NCBI GenBank assembly: GCA_030761205.1
Contig: JAULJL010000035.1
Span: 12,232,001 to 12,296,000, forward strand
DNA: 64,000 bases
Reading direction: 5' to 3'
From: Fremontodendron californicum
Lineage: Eukaryota > Streptophyta > Magnoliopsida > Malvales > Malvaceae
Below, piece after piece: positions 33,290 through 45,840 of this stretch (position 1 is its first letter; each line of letters opens with the position of its first letter). A model generated the notes under the pieces. The model saw only the letters and a program-made list of their open reading frames with translations, did no database searches and had not been told where the DNA came from. A program made the position numbers and the translations under genes.

Positions 33290-35568
33290 ATGTTATAGTG
33301 TAATATAATCATATAAATATAGTTATTATAATTGCTACGCCCAAATTATGTAGTATAGGGTAGGGGTAGTTCGATGATTTTATATTACATGTAGAATTAT
33401 TTGTTATTGCAATTTTTATACATTGCATAAAGCCATATGATAAGTTCATAAATTACACATTTTATACCCTTTCTATTCTTAGTTTTTGTTATGTTTTATA
33501 TCTTTATTTTGGTTACTTATGTTATATTTTTCAATTTTAGATTTATTTAAGAGAATGAAGCAAAAACATGTCAATTAGGATGTTAAAGAGCTTACAAAAT
33601 CACAATCACAAGATGGAAAAAGATATTGGAGTCAAAAGGATCAAATTTTTTGGTAAAAAGCTTGATTTTTGCAGTTCAAGAAACATACAGATTTGACCTC
33701 TAGAGCTTGTTGCTAGAAAAACGTGATTTTGAAGTCTTTATTCAAGGAAACGTCCTTCTTGACTTTTGAAGCTGATTCTTAGAGTTTTCCAATCGCATAT
33801 TACTTACCCAAAAAGCATAAGATTTGATCATTCAAATCTAACGAGAAAGTGGACTGCTAGATTTTCTACTTTGACTAGGATTCTTCTTCACTCACTATAA
33901 ATAGACTAAACCTTGTCATTCAAAGGTGAACAAGAGGGGAGTAAGAGGAGGCTAAGAGAGCAAAATAAGGAGAACAAAAAAGGAGAACAAGGAGGAGACT
34001 AACACTACAAGACAAAGCCTTTTAAGCCCAAAAAGCATAAGATTTGGTCATTCAAAGCCTTTTTAACCCCAACCCCCCTCTTGTGCTCCAGCCCTCTCTC
34101 TCGCTCCTCTGCGCTTCTCTCTTTTGTTTTTTTTATTTCAATAATAATAATAATAAATTAATTATATTATTATAATTTAAATTTAATATATAATTATATA
34201 TAATTACTTAATATAAATCAATAATAAAAGTTTAATTATTATATTACAATAGCTTATGAAAAAGTTGACTATATTATTATATAAATAAAATTATAAATAA
34301 TTATTATAAATTATATAAAAAAACTTTAGTAAATTATAAATAATTAGTAATTTAATAATTATTATTAAATAATTATAAATTATTATTATTATATTCTGTC
34401 GGTAATAACAATTTGCAACAGAATGCTAAAAACATCCACCAAATTTTTTTCGACGAAATTTTTCATCAGAAATAATTTGTTGGAAATGCCATTATTTTAA
34501 CGGAATTTGTATTTCCGACGGAAAACTATCAGCGACTTGAGTATTTTCGACGGATTTTCCAACGAAAATTAAATTTTTCGTCGGAAAAAGTTCGTTATCT
34601 TGTAGTGTAAGAGGAAGAGAAGGAGATTGCAATCAGCCACCATAATAGAGTTTTCTTCTTTCTTTCTTCTTTTCTTCTACTTTCGTTTTTGCTTAATTTT
34701 CTAATGAATCTGTTATTGAACTCATCAAGCATGTGTAACTAAATTCTTTTTGTGGTTAAGGGTGATTTAAAGACCTAGACATGATTGTTAGTTAATAAAA
34801 TTCAGAATGTCTTTCAACTCTCTTATGAATTTGTTATATTCTATTGATTGCATGTCATGAATTGCTATCTTGTTAATTTAGGTGCGCAACTTGATAAATA
34901 TTATAGTGATTTGATTGCTAGGTTAGTGTTTTGACACGTAATTGTCAAGATTCATAAACATAAGTAGCAAATTGTCACCAATGATTATGGGATATTTTCG
35001 TTTGATACAATGTAGAGTATGGCTCAAGTAAAATAAACCTAGCTTGTGTGTTTATTGCTTGATATAATCTATCTTTTTAGATTGAATGCTTTCATTCAAT
35101 TAAACTTACAGAGCTTGTTCTATGATGTTCAGTTGAAAGAGATTGGGTAAAAACGCTTGTTCTTTTTCTCAACGATATCGAGCCAATTAAGCTTGTGATT
35201 GTCATACGATTATTATTTTCAAAAAAAAAGAGTGAATGATAATTTTGATAATTGACTATATATCATGTTTAGTGGTGAAAAATGATTCTTTAACCATACT
35301 TTTCATCATTATTGTTACTTATTAGATCTAAAATTTTATTTCTTTAAGTCATAGTTTTACTTTTACGTTTTCTTATTTTCTTTACATCTTAATACAATTT
35401 ATCCCCCACCAAAGTTTAGTTTATGTCTTTTGTGAAATCGTTTTAATGTGTTTGGTCATATTATATTGGAGCTTTGCATCAATAACTTATAAATTAAGAA
35501 CAATCTCTGTGGATACGACCTTTTCTTACTACTATACACAATAACTACTATAATTTAGAGCAAGGATT
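33290..35568 (+). mobile_element. LARD/gypsy-like LTR sequence, truncated
   Basis: A long non-coding unit with a core promoter CACTATAAATAGAC (33893-33906) and a terminal-like AATCTCTGTGGATACGACC (35502-35520), a phrase found near the ends of large plant LTR elements. It is interrupted by a mini-CACTA (34003-34607) and cut at 35568 by the copia element. TTTTATATTACATGTAGAAT-like sequence at 33388 recurs at 43553 and, inverted, near 58235. Confidence 0.4.
34003..34607. mobile_element. Miniature CACTA element with TAA target duplication
   Basis: Starts CACTACAAGACAAAG and ends CTTTTTCCGACG...GTTATCTTGTAGTG, so the outer CACTACAAGA is a perfect 10-bp inverted repeat. Flanks are TAA (34000-34002 and 34608-34610). 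The right subterminal part carries CGACGAAAA / TTTTCGTCGG inverted words; the middle is AT-rich. At 605 bp it has no coding capacity. Removing it and one TAA leaves a smooth purine-rich host sequence GAGACTAAGAGGAAGAG. Confidence 0.85.
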
Positions 35569-36602
35569 TGTAAGAATCTATATACTGAAAATATAAGCAG
35601 GATATAAATATATAAACAAATAATAAGAAGATGAACTGGATATATATTTATACGAACGGATTAAAGAACATGAATATTACAACAATGCTTACAGACTTTA
35701 ATCGAACAACAAAGAAACAGAATCGAGTCAAGGTTGGACCTCTGACCTTAAGACGTTTTTTGCCTGTCTAAGGTGCTTAGAGTTTGATGCAAATCGTCTC
35801 CTAGGTTTCCTCGATAAATGTTGCAAATAACAGCACACTCGAATGCAAACAGCGAACAGAAGAATGTTTTAGTCTCTCTCTTAGAAGATAGAATATATTT
35901 CGGTGAATTAGTGAATCTAAACAGATACAAAACTCTGGTATTTATAGAGAAGAAGTCTGTTCGGTCAGACACAAGTGTAGGATAGGAACCGGTTCGGTCA
36001 ACAGATAATTCTGTAGCAACGAATCGGTTCATCGAACAGGCAGAAAACACAATTGTCTGAACAGCCACGAACCGGTTTGGTTCAAACCAAACAAACACAT
36101 TCTAGAAGGTATATAGATCGGTTCAGTCATATACCGAATAGACAAAATTATTCGGACAAAGAGCAAGTTGGATAGGTGGGTTGGACATGAAAAGAATAGA
36201 ACAAAGAAGGCCCAAGCCCAAGCCCAAACCCGACCCGACCCAGCCTAGCCCAAGCCCAGCTCGGCTCGACGACGGCGTGTGCGCGTGTGTGGTCCAGTCC
36301 AAGTTGTGTAGGTCTTCACCCACCACAAAACTTGGGTGCTCCTTGGGGCCCAACCCAACATGAAACACAAGCCTCATAAATAACAAGCTAAGGCCAAACT
36401 TTGTTCTATGTGGGATTGAAAAACACACACAACATCAACCAACTTTTCTTCCTCTTCAAGTGGGTGTTAATGAGATCAATTTCTCATTCACAATTTGATA
36501 TCAATTGTGTATGTTAATATACACTGTTATCTAGCTACGACAACCTATGTATTGATACGTATTTCGTATGTATACACAAAATATATGCTATGATATCCAA
36601 CA
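35569..36602 (-). repeat. 3' LTR of the copia element
   Basis: 1034 bp, homologous over its length to 41669-42674. It lies next to the purine tract GTGGAGGAT (minus strand, 36603-36611), which marks it as the 3' LTR. It carries a longer CCCAAGCCCAAGCCC-type expansion near 36210-36250 than the other LTR. Confidence 0.9.
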
Positions 36603-36615
36603 ATCCTCCACGTGA
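36603..36615 (-). other. Polypurine tract of the copia element
   Basis: Minus-strand reading CACGTGGAGGAT directly precedes the TGTTGGATATC start of the 3' LTR. This is where the polypurine primer for plus-strand DNA synthesis is expected. Confidence 0.65.
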
Positions 36616-37357
36616 ATGGAAATTGTCTGAATAAAACAACGAACTGACTCGGAGTACGAGAGAGACTTTCTTTGAAGAGTAATTGCATCAAGATAGGTAG
36701 CTTTTGACTTTGAACCTTCCATAGTGAATAACTATTGGATTTACTCGGCTAACTAGTGAACATGATGTCTTGAACTATTCAGTCTTTCGTGTAAACCAAG
36801 ACAATAGGTGGCATACAACTCCTCTTCGAACATCTTCGGTTCTCACTGTTGTGTCCATTTTGGCCCCGAACACTTCCTGGTTTCTTATGAGTACTCTAGA
36901 GAATTTAGCTTGATCAATTCTCATAGAAATGGCCTCGTTCTTACTGATAATAGGTGATTTCTTATTAAGAGTATCCTCCAATATCCCACTTGATTTTATC
37001 AAGCTATAAGAATCATTAAAAGCATAGCTTATCCTAACTCCTTTGTAGGCATCACTAAATCATCATAGGAATGGATAAGAGTGTTTAACTCTTTTAGTGC
37101 TCACACTCAGTTAACATAATTTAGTTGTCCCTTTTGAACCTAGATCTTGGGATCTCCAGTCAGCTAGGTTGGGTTTCCACTATGTAACTTTAATTTATAG
37201 GCTTAAGACCCATTCCCCTCGATGATATATTTACTTGCTCTCTCGTTAAACCTTTAGTAAGCTGATCCGCAATATTATCCTTTGATTTTACATAATCAAT
37301 AGAGATAATTCCATTTGAGAGCAACTGTCTAACGGTATTGTATCTTCGACGTATATG

Positions 37358-38344
37358 TCAAGATTTACCGTTATACAAACCACTCTGTGCTTTACAAATT
37401 GCAGATTGGCTATCGCAATGTATACTAATTGCTAGCATAGGTTTCGGCCAACATGGAATATCTTCTAAAAAATTCCGCAGCCATTTCACTTGTTCACCAG
37501 CTTTATCTAAAGCTATAAACTCATATTCAATAGTGGATCTGGCAATAGATGTTTGTTTAGAAGATTTCCATGACACTGCAGCTCCTCTAATAGTAAAGAT
37601 AAATCTTCTAGTGGATTTTGAATCTTTAGTATTGGATATCCAGTTTGCAACAGTGTACCCTTCAAGTACAGCTGGATATCTTGTATAGTGCAGTCCATAA
37701 CTTGAGGTGTATCTCAAATATCTGAGTACCCTCACAATTGCCTTCAGTGATCCTTTCCAGGATTACTAGTAAATTTACTCAGTTTGCTAACTGTGTAAGC
37801 TATATATGGTCTTGTGCAGTTCATAAGATACATAAGACTACCAATTATACGCAAATATTCTAATTGAGATATTGCGTCACTAGTATTTTTTAGATGTAAA
37901 TTAACATCTACGGGTGTTTTGGCTATATTGGTATCATTCTTACTGAATTTCTCAAGAATATTATTTACATAATGATCTTGAGATATTACCATGTCATCTT
38001 GTGTTTTAGAAATTTTAATTCCTAAAACCACATCAGCTACACCCATATCTTTCATATCAAACTTACTGGTCAACCATGCTTTGGTAGCTTTAATGATCTC
38101 ATAGTTACTGCCTAAGATCAACATATCGTCTACGTATAGACAAACAATGACATATCCCTTATTCGTATCTTTTACGTATACGCACTTATCGCATTCATTA
38201 ATACGAAAACCATTTGACAACATTGTATTTTCAAATTTTTGATGCCATTGTTTAGAAGCTTGTTTTAAACCATATAATGATTTAACAAGTCTACACATCT
38301 TCCTTTCCTGTCCTGAAACTTTGAACCCTTCGGGTTGTTCCATA

Positions 38345-38385
<41 letters not shown>

Positions 38386-38739
38386 AACATCCATTTGGTG
38401 TATACCGAGATTGTTAAGTGTTGCTATAGCTATTAACATTCAAATGGATGTTATTATTGTAACTGGTGAATACGTATCAAAATAATCAAGCCCTTCCTTT
38501 TGTTTGTAACCTTTTATTACAAGCTGGGCTTTATATTTATCAATCGATCTATCTGCTTTCATCTTCCTCTTAAATATCCATTTGGATCCTAAAGGCTTAT
38601 GCCCATGAGGAAGATCCACCAGTTCCCATGTATGATTCTGCATGATGGATTCTATATCATTGTTAATGGCCTCTTTCCAGAATTGTGTCTCGGGAGATGA
38701 CATAGCCTCATTAAAAGTTTGAGGTTCATTTTCTAACAA
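37358..38739 (-). pseudogene. Copia reverse transcriptase and RNase H
   Basis: Frames at 38739-38440 and 38439-37744 give reverse transcriptase landmarks WIFKRKMKADRSIDKYKAQL, MDVKTAFLNGDLDEEIYMEQ and the catalytic CLYVDDMLIL. The frame at 37735-37358 gives RNase H features (GYTVANWISNTKDSKSTRRF, WKSSKQTSIARSTIEYEF). Breaks near 38440 and between 37744 and 37735 split the domains. The region belongs to a single pol polyprotein read leftward. Function would be copying of element RNA; this copy cannot make an intact enzyme. Confidence 0.9.
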
Positions 38740-38781
38740 ATATGTTAGAAAATTCGGACCATAAGTTGTCGGTACTTTAGC

Positions 38782-40197
38782 TCATTTGCTTTTTCTAAGT
38801 TCCTTTTGTTCCTCTTCATCCATATATGGATCACTACTCGAGGACTCATGAGTTCTCTTTATAGTCTTATTTTCATGTTTTTCCTTGTAAGGAAGAACAT
38901 CTTCAAAGAACGAAGCATTCCTTGATTCAATTATCATTTTGATATGAATATCGGGAATGTCCGACTTGAACACAAGAAAACGATAAGCAGCACTATTGTT
39001 TGCATATCCAATGAATACGCAATCAACAGTTTTAGGTCCTATTTTGACCTTCGTAGGTGGAGGAACAGTTACCTTCGCAAGACACCCCCACACTTTCATG
39101 TGTATGTAGTTTGGTCTTAAACCCTTCCACAATTCATACGGTGTCTTGTCTAACTTTTTGTAGGGTATTTTATTTAAAATATAATTAGCTGATTAAATAG
39201 CTTCCTCCCACAAGTTCTGAGGTAATCCTGAACTTATCAACAAAGCGTTCATCATTTCTTTCAACGTTCGGTTCTTGCATTCTACAATACCATTTTGTTG
39301 AGGTGAATAAGGGGCAATGGTTTGATGGATGATTCCATTTTCCGAACAGAATTCATTAAACAATGAATCATATTCACCACCTCTATCACTCCTTATTTTC
39401 TTTATTTTCTTGCTTAGTTCGACCTCATTCTTAAAGAGCTTAAAAACTTCCAAGGCCTCATCTTTGCTTTTTAGCAAATAGACGTAACAATATCTTGTGC
39501 AATCATCTATAAAAGTAATAAAATACTTTTTACCGCCTCTAGTTTGCACAAATTTTAAATCACAAATTTCAATGTGAATTAACTCTAGAAGTTCACTACT
39601 TCTTTTTATTGAATAGAAAGGAGCCTTAGCTTATTTGAATTCCACACAAATTTCACATTTGTGATTCTTGTCAATGACAAATTTCGGAAGCAAATCCAAA
39701 TTGCTGATTTTCTTCAAGGTCTTGTAATTTACATGACCTAATCTACCATGCCATAATGTAGGGGACTCAACCAAGTAAACAGAAGAAATATTATTATTAA
39801 TAATCTTATTCTTGTGTACAATTGTCATAACATTGAGCTTAAAAAGCCCATCACAAAGATATCCCCTTCCCACAAACATCCCATTTTTGGTGAGTACAAA
39901 TTTATCAAACTTGAATACGAGCCTAAACCCATTCTTGCTCAACAGAGAGCCGGAAACCAAATTCTTTCAGATTTCGGGAGCATGAACAACATTGTTCAAT
40001 GTAAGTTCCTTCCCGGAGGTAATCTTGAGTACCACATTTCCATGGCCTTGTACTTTGCAAACCGTAGAGTTTTCCATAAATAGTTGCTCATCATCAGCAG
40101 CTTCTTTGTTCTCGGAGAAACTCTTCCTTTCAGAACATACGTGACAAGTGGCCCCGGTATCAACCCACCACGTCTTAGGGTTCTCCACCAAGTTCAC
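38782..40197 (-). pseudogene. Copia protease, GAG-pre-integrase and integrase
   Basis: Read leftward: protease with TWWVDTGATCHVC (active-site DTGA) in 40197-39967; GAG-pre-integrase with LWHGRLGHVNYKTLKK and the zinc-binding HKCEICVEFK in 39960-39631; integrase core in 39549-39193 with FIDDCTRYCYVYL, RSDRGGEYDSLF and PQQNGIVECKNRTLKEMM, covering the D,D35E residues; and an integrase C-terminal segment in 39132-38782 (WKGLRPNYIHMKVWGCLAKV, DCVFIGYANNSAAYRF). In-frame stops separate the pieces at about 39965, 39630 and 39190. Confidence 0.9.
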
Positions 40198-41096
40198 TTG
40201 TGATATAACAGCGCGAACTCAATCTCATAATCATCAACTAGGTTGGCTTGAGCTTTCTTATTCTTGTTCTGTTGGCAGTCCTTTGCACGATGTCCGGGCT
40301 TGTTGCACATGAAACAAGTTCCCGTGAACTTCTTGAAATCCGTTCCCTTCTTAACTTGGGAAGAACTAGAACCAACAAATTTCCTCTTGTTGTTCTTCTT
40401 CGAATGTTCAACAACATTCACTTTGGCTTCCATGGTCTTAACCTTAGCCTTCTTATCTGAACCACGATTATCCTCCTCGATTCTCAACCGAACTTTCAAG
40501 TCCTCTAAAGTCATCCCCTTTCGTTTGTGCTTAGATAGTTCTTGAAATCCTTCCATGAAGGAGGGAGTTTCTCTATCAAAGCCTCCGTTTCAAATGATTC
40601 ACTAAGAGTCATTCCTTCGGCAAAAATCTCATGGAGGATCAACTGAAACTCTTAGACTTGACTTATTATGATTTTCGAGTCCACCATTTTGAAATCCAGA
40701 AATCGGCCAACCACAAATTTCTTTGTGCCGGCATCCTCGGTTTTTGTATTTCCTTTCTAAGGACTCCCACAGCTCTCTAACTGTCTTGATTGGACTATAC
40801 ACGTTGTATAATGTATTGTCCAAACCGTTGAGGATGTAGTTCTTCCATAGGAAGTCAGAATGCTTCCATGCTTCTACTAAGGCTACAATCGTAGTATCGG
40901 TCTCTTCCTCGTTCAGAGTCGGAGCCTCCTCCCGTAAGAACTTGGCTAGGTTGAGGGTGGTTAGATAGAATAGCATCTTTTACTGCCATCGTTTAAAGTC
41001 CAGACCACTAAACTTTTCGGATTTCTCACCATGTGTGACATGTAGAGGTTGTGGCGCTATGGGCACTCTAACAATACTGGTAGATGTTTCGGCCAT
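40194..41096 (-). pseudogene. Copia gag with CCHC zinc knuckle
   Basis: Starts at ATG 41096 (MAETSTSIVRVPIAP) and soon meets TAA where the phase continues as KMLFYLTTLNLAKFL. A frameshift near 40745 follows, then the frame 40556-40194 with the zinc knuckle CFMCNKPGHRAKDC (CX2CX4HX4C) that packages element RNA. A UBN2-type gag. Broken by at least one stop and two frameshifts. Confidence 0.85.
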
Positions 41097-41668
41097 CTGT
41101 TATTAAAAAATAACAGGATCAGCTTGTATAATTATTACTAAATTATACTACTAATAATATATATATAACAGTAACAATAAAAAATATATATATATATATA
41201 TTATTACTAACAAATATATATGCTTTCAAACAATTAGTAAAATTAAAACAGTAGCATATGTTAAAAGTTTAACAAAAATTAAACAATAATATATATATAT
41301 ATATATTAGAACATATGAATACTAAAACAATAGCAAAAACACGTTATAAGCTTAACTAATGTAAAAGCTGTGCACTAATATATATATATATATATATAGT
41401 AGACAAATATATATTAAAAAAACAAACAGTAATCAAAGCAAACAGTATCGATATTGCAGGAAATAAATATTGAAGATACAGTAGCAATAACGAACCAAAT
41501 ATATATATTAAAAAACTAACAATCAAACAATATATATATATATATATATATATTAGAACAGTACCGAACTATATAAAAGTATAAGCAATGAGTAAAACAA
41601 ACAGTATACTATATAGCATACGAACATATAAACAGTATATAGCAAATACAAAAAAAGTGTCTTAAGAT
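41097..41668. repeat. Copia 5' leader rich in (AT)n microsatellites
   Basis: Between the 5' LTR and gag. At least six (TA)n tracts of 16-26 bp alternate with AAACAGTA-type words. The leader next to the LTR (minus-strand ATCTTAAGACACTT) does not start with TGG, so the usual initiator-Met primer site is lost or diverged. Confidence 0.7.
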
Positions 41669-42674
41669 TGTAAGAATCTATATACTGAAAATATAAACAG
41701 AATATAAATATATAAACAAATAATAAGAAGATGAACTGGATATATATTTATACGAACAGATTAAAAAACATAAATATTACAATAATGCTTACAGACTTTA
41801 ATCGAACAGTAAAGAAACAGAATCGAGTCAAGATTGGACCTCTGACCTTAAGACGTTTTTTGCCTGTCTAAGGTGCTTATAGTTTGATGCAAATCGTCTC
41901 CTAGGTTTCCTAGATAAACGTTGCAAATGAGAGCACACTCGGATGCAACACAGCGAACAGAAGAATATTTTAGTCTCTCTCTCAAAAGACAATATATTTC
42001 GGTGAATTAGTGAATCTAAACAGATACAAAACTCTGGTATTTATAGAGAAGAAGAAGTTTGTTCGGTCAGACACAACTGTAAGACAAGAACTGGTACGGT
42101 CAACAGACAAGTCTGTAGCAACGAATTGGTTCATCCAACAGGCAGTAGACACAACTGTTGGAACAGCCACAAATCGGTTCGGTTCAAACCGAAAAGACAC
42201 ATTTTAGAAGGTATATAGACCGGTTCGATCATATATCGAATAGACAAAATTATTTGGACAAAGAGCTGGTTAGATAGGTGGGTTGGCCAGTAAAAAGAAT
42301 AGAACAAAGCAGGCCCAAACCTGACCCAGCCCAAGCTTGGTTCGATGGTGGCGCGCGCAGTTCAACCCAAGTTGTGTAGGTCCTCACCCACCACAAAACT
42401 TGGGTGCCCCTTGGGGCCCAACCCAACATGGAACACAAGCCTTTATAAATAACAAGCTAAGGCCAAACTGTGTTCTATGTGGGATTGAAAAACACACACA
42501 ACATCAACCAACTTTTCTTTCTCTTCAAGTGGGTGCTAATTAGACCAATTTCTCATTCACAATTTGATATCAATTGTGTACGGTAATGTACACCGTATAT
42601 CTAGCTACGACAATCTACATATTAGAATACGTATTTCGTATGTATACACAAAATATATGCTATGATATCCAACA
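41669..42674 (-). repeat. 5' LTR of the copia element
   Basis: 1006 bp, pairs with 35569-36602. A short frame seen here on either strand is LTR sequence, not a gene. Confidence 0.9.
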
Positions 42675-43299
42675 AGATTTAAGTGATACATTATTTAGTG
42701 TATCACCATATCATATAGTTTAGAAACATTTATACTATCCATCATGTAGATCTTTGGGTTCAGCATTATGTAGATTTGTATATATTAGATTTAAGAAATA
42801 ATGTCCAAATAAATCTTCGAATTTTACTAAAAGAATGAAAACAAGCCTTCAATCTTTTATTGCATGAAATTGAAGTTATGAACTTTACTTTCATTGTAAT
42901 TATACCCATTAGAATTTGAAAATTAATATTACATGGCCCAAGCCTGGTTCGAGTTGGGCTCGAAAGCTCATATCACTATTCAAAAATATTAAAAAATTAT
43001 TTTTATATTAATATTTTTATATTTTATAATTAAATTTAAATTAAAAAAAAATATTTTTATTAAATGAATAGTAATATGGACCGGCCCAAATTATAAAATA
43101 TCTCATCCAGACTCGATCCAATTCGAATTGGATCCGGCCCTTGGACATATCTATATATCATATGTGATATATGATATACTTGAATTGTATCTCTATATGA
43201 TATACTATTATATATGATATATCCTCTCTCATATTTCATATAGAGAGGAAGATTGACACCCAAAAAGATATACTATATGACAATTGTTTGGTGGATGAA
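42675..43299. other. AT-rich DNA with a degenerate MITE
   Basis: 42930-43155 shows GGCCCAAGCCTGGTTCGAGTT on the left and ATTGGATCCGGCCCTTGGACAT on the right around an AT-rich centre. This resembles the TAGACCTG MITE family in composition but lacks clear ends. No gene. Confidence 0.35.
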
Positions 43300-43639
43300 T
43301 TCATGTTTTCACATGTAAAGTTGAGGTATCAAGATGATTAATTTAATAGCTTTCTTTCCTGTGTTAACTGACATATAATTTTGGCTTATTAATTGTGACT
43401 CAAATGTATTGTCATTTTAGTTTCAAAATATATACTATTTAAGTAACGTAACTAATCGTCTCATCCATACCATAACAAACCAAAGTAGTAAATCAAAAAT
43501 TGTGTGCTGCACAACCAGTGGAATCAAAACCTTTTCCACGTGGATAAATTTTATATTACATGTAGAATTATGTCGTTATTGCGACTTTTATACCTTGCAT
43601 AATAGATTATAAGTATTTATGCAATCCATCATTACGTGG

Positions 43640-43692
<53 letters not shown>

Positions 43693-44560
43693 TTTAAGGA
43701 ATCAAAACCTTTTCCACGTGACATGAAACGTCGGTGTTGTCAAATTCTAAGGTACGAGTGGAATAGGCTAAGGATGGCGTGCGGGGATTTATGTGAAAGG
43801 AACTAGAGAGGATAGAGTTGTTTTTATTCAAAATTTTAAAATATTATTAAAATAGAATTAAATTCTATTTTATATTTATATTTTATAGTTAAAATTAAAT
43901 GAAATAATATTTTTGATTAGCTTAGTTCGAATTTGAACTTGAAATTTTTTATTTAAGACTCTTTCTGTAGTAGGCCTGACAGATGATTTAACCCATGAAC
44001 AAGTCTGATTCACATCAATTATATATTTTGTTTTTAATGTGTAACATTATTTATTAAACATGTTTTACATTTTCAAAATTTTGAAAACAAAATCTTTATT
44101 TGAGAAATATATTAGTTTATGTATGTTTTTTAAATAAATAAAATTAACCTATGCATCACTGGGTCACAAACTAGTTACAAAATAAAATAATTTACATAAA
44201 ATAGAAATAGCTTTTTAAAAAAATTATAACTTACTTAACCCTTTGGACCTTAGTCCAAAATAAAAGGGCCATTCAGTGAATAATGTCAAATGGCTCCCAC
44301 CTTTAATTCCAATAAAGGTAAAAAAAAAAAATATATAAAAAAACAGCTAATGGCCACAAATGCCATTCGATTTGGCATTAACTAATTTAGTTGTCCCCTT
44401 AACTATAATATATATATATATAGGTATTTATATTAAATCTATTTTTAATGAAATGATAAGATTTAGTGGATCTAATTTGATGTATTACAAAATAAATTAA
44501 CTAACATACGATAGAAATAGTTATTTAAAAAAAAAAAAATTTATAACACACTTAACCCTT
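43300..44560. repeat. Inverted paralogue of 55940-58450
   Basis: Segments at 43360-43560, 43690-43790, 43960-44100 and 44230-44560 match, in reverse complement and reverse order, parts of 56080-58450. Shared words include TTCCACGTGGA / TCCACGTGGAAA, GTCTCATCCATACCATAACAA, CATTACGTGGAT and TTAACCCTTTGGAC. An (AT)n run occupies 43642-43690. Confidence 0.7.
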
Positions 44561-44564
44561 GGAC

Positions 44565-44872
44565 TAGACCTGCTCATGGACTAGGTCGCAGTCCGAAATT
44601 TTTTTCTTCCTTTACCCAAGTCCAGTCCTGGAAGGGCTCGGGTTGGCCCGTTAGCCATTTTTTTTGTATAAATAATATTAAAAAAATATTTTTTATATTG
44701 ATATTAAAATATTTTTATAATTAAATTTAAATAAAAATTATTTTTTATTACATAAATAATAATGCGGGCCAGACCAGGCTGATCCAAAATGAAAAAATCC
44801 ATACACAGGCCCGACCAAATACGAACCAGACTAGTTGGGTCGGTTGGGCTACCCAACCCTTGAGCAGGTCTA
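44565..44872. mobile_element. hAT-type MITE (TAGACCTGCTCATGG ends)
   Basis: 308 bp, starts TAGACCTGCTCATGG and ends TTGAGCAGGTCTA. Flanks are CCTTGGAC (44557-44564) and CATTGGAC (44873-44880), an 8-bp target duplication with one change. Same family as 771-1040 and 53152-53456. Confidence 0.8.
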
Positions 44873-44883
44873 CATTGGACAGT

Positions 44884-45670
44884 CACTACAAGAGGACGTT
44901 AAATTAGCGATGGAATCATTACGATGGAAACATTCCGTCGATAAATCAATTTTTCAGCGACGGAAAGTAAAACTTTACCGACGAATTACGTGGGTAATAT
45001 TTTTCCGTCTTACCGACGGATTATTTGATAATTACCGACGGAAGTAATATATTACCGACGGAGTATTAGTGACGGAATAATTCTGTCGGTAAAACATTGG
45101 CGCGAATGGCCTAGATTCCTGCCGAAATATCACCGACGAAATTACCACAATTACCGATGAAAATTTCGTCAGTAATAAAAGAGCACGGGTTTTTATATTT
45201 GGTAATAAATTTTTATTTATTACCAAATTAATTAAAAAAATAATAATAAAATTGAATGGTCAAAAACTATTATCGATGGAATATCCGTCGGTAATATGAC
45301 TTTTTCGCCGGTGATATATTTTCAGTCAGTAATACATTACCGACGGAACATTTATATCACCGACGGAATTTGAATATTATCGACGGAATATTCCGTCGGT
45401 AATACTATTTTACAGAATCTTATGCGCAATAAATGCAAATTTCAAATCTGAACGTTCAAAAAGTTTTATCGATGGAATATCTGTCGGTAGTAGTTAGATT
45501 CCGTCGGTGAAAGATTTTCAGTCGATGATAATTCACCCATAGATGAGGAATTTACCGACGGAATTTCCGTCGGTAATACATTATCACCGACGGATATAAT
45601 TTGAATTCCCGCCCAAAGTTTTACCGACGGAATTTCCTTTGGTGATAATTCAATTCCGTCGGTGATAGTC
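44884..45670 (+). mobile_element. CACTA 5' end, ACCGACGG family
   Basis: Starts CACTACAAGAGGACG and is filled with CCGACGGAAT / ATTCCGTCGG words up to 45660. The family is the same as at 30000. A TATA-like GGCATAAATAGACC (45674-45687) and a pyrimidine-rich leader (45695-45745) follow, as expected for the 5' end of a plus-oriented element. No right end is present; an L1 element begins at about 46437 and block B follows, so the rest appears lost. Confidence 0.75.
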
Positions 45671-45671
45671 T

Positions 45672-45687
45672 CGGGCATAAATAGACC
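45672..45687 (+). promoter_or_regulatory. Putative CACTA promoter TATA box
   Basis: GGGCATAAATAGACCC follows the ACCGACGG array and precedes a CT-rich leader. The position matches the transcription start region of En/Spm-like elements. Confidence 0.4.
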
Positions 45688-45840
45688 CCAAGACTTCTTC
45701 TTCCTCATTTTCTTTCTTTCTCTGATTCTCTCTTTCCCCCGCCATCCGACCATCCCATGCCGTCCGTCTGAACGTCCCCCGTCGTCCGATCGTGCCCGCC
45801 GTCCGACCATTCGCGCGCCCAGATGTCCGACCAATAGAAT

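Larger units (their letters stand above)
35569..42674 (-). mobile_element. Ty1/copia retrotransposon, complete but decayed
   Basis: A 7.1-kb element bounded by two LTRs that start TGTTGGATATC and end GATTCTTACA on the minus strand. The outer flanks are GGATT (35564-35568) and AGATT (42675-42679), an aged 5-bp target duplication. Domain order in the minus direction is gag with zinc knuckle, protease, integrase, reverse transcriptase, RNase H: the copia order. Several stops and frameshifts make it inactive. The visible LTR divergence (indels, many substitutions) indicates an old insertion. Confidence 0.95.

Noticed and set aside
29997..34610. One 4.6-kb CACTA from 30000 to 34607
   Set aside because: Flanks differ (ACT against TAA), and the right end pairs perfectly with a nearer left end at 34003 that has TAA on both sides.
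43060..43263. 67-codon minus-strand frame
   Set aside because: Built on ATATGATATA low-complexity sequence with no family features.
17385..44881. Pairing the CACTA left end at 44884 (AGT flank) with the right end at 17382 (AGT flank)
   Set aside because: The right end lies far upstream of the left end, and the two belong to different subterminal-repeat families. The AGT match is chance.
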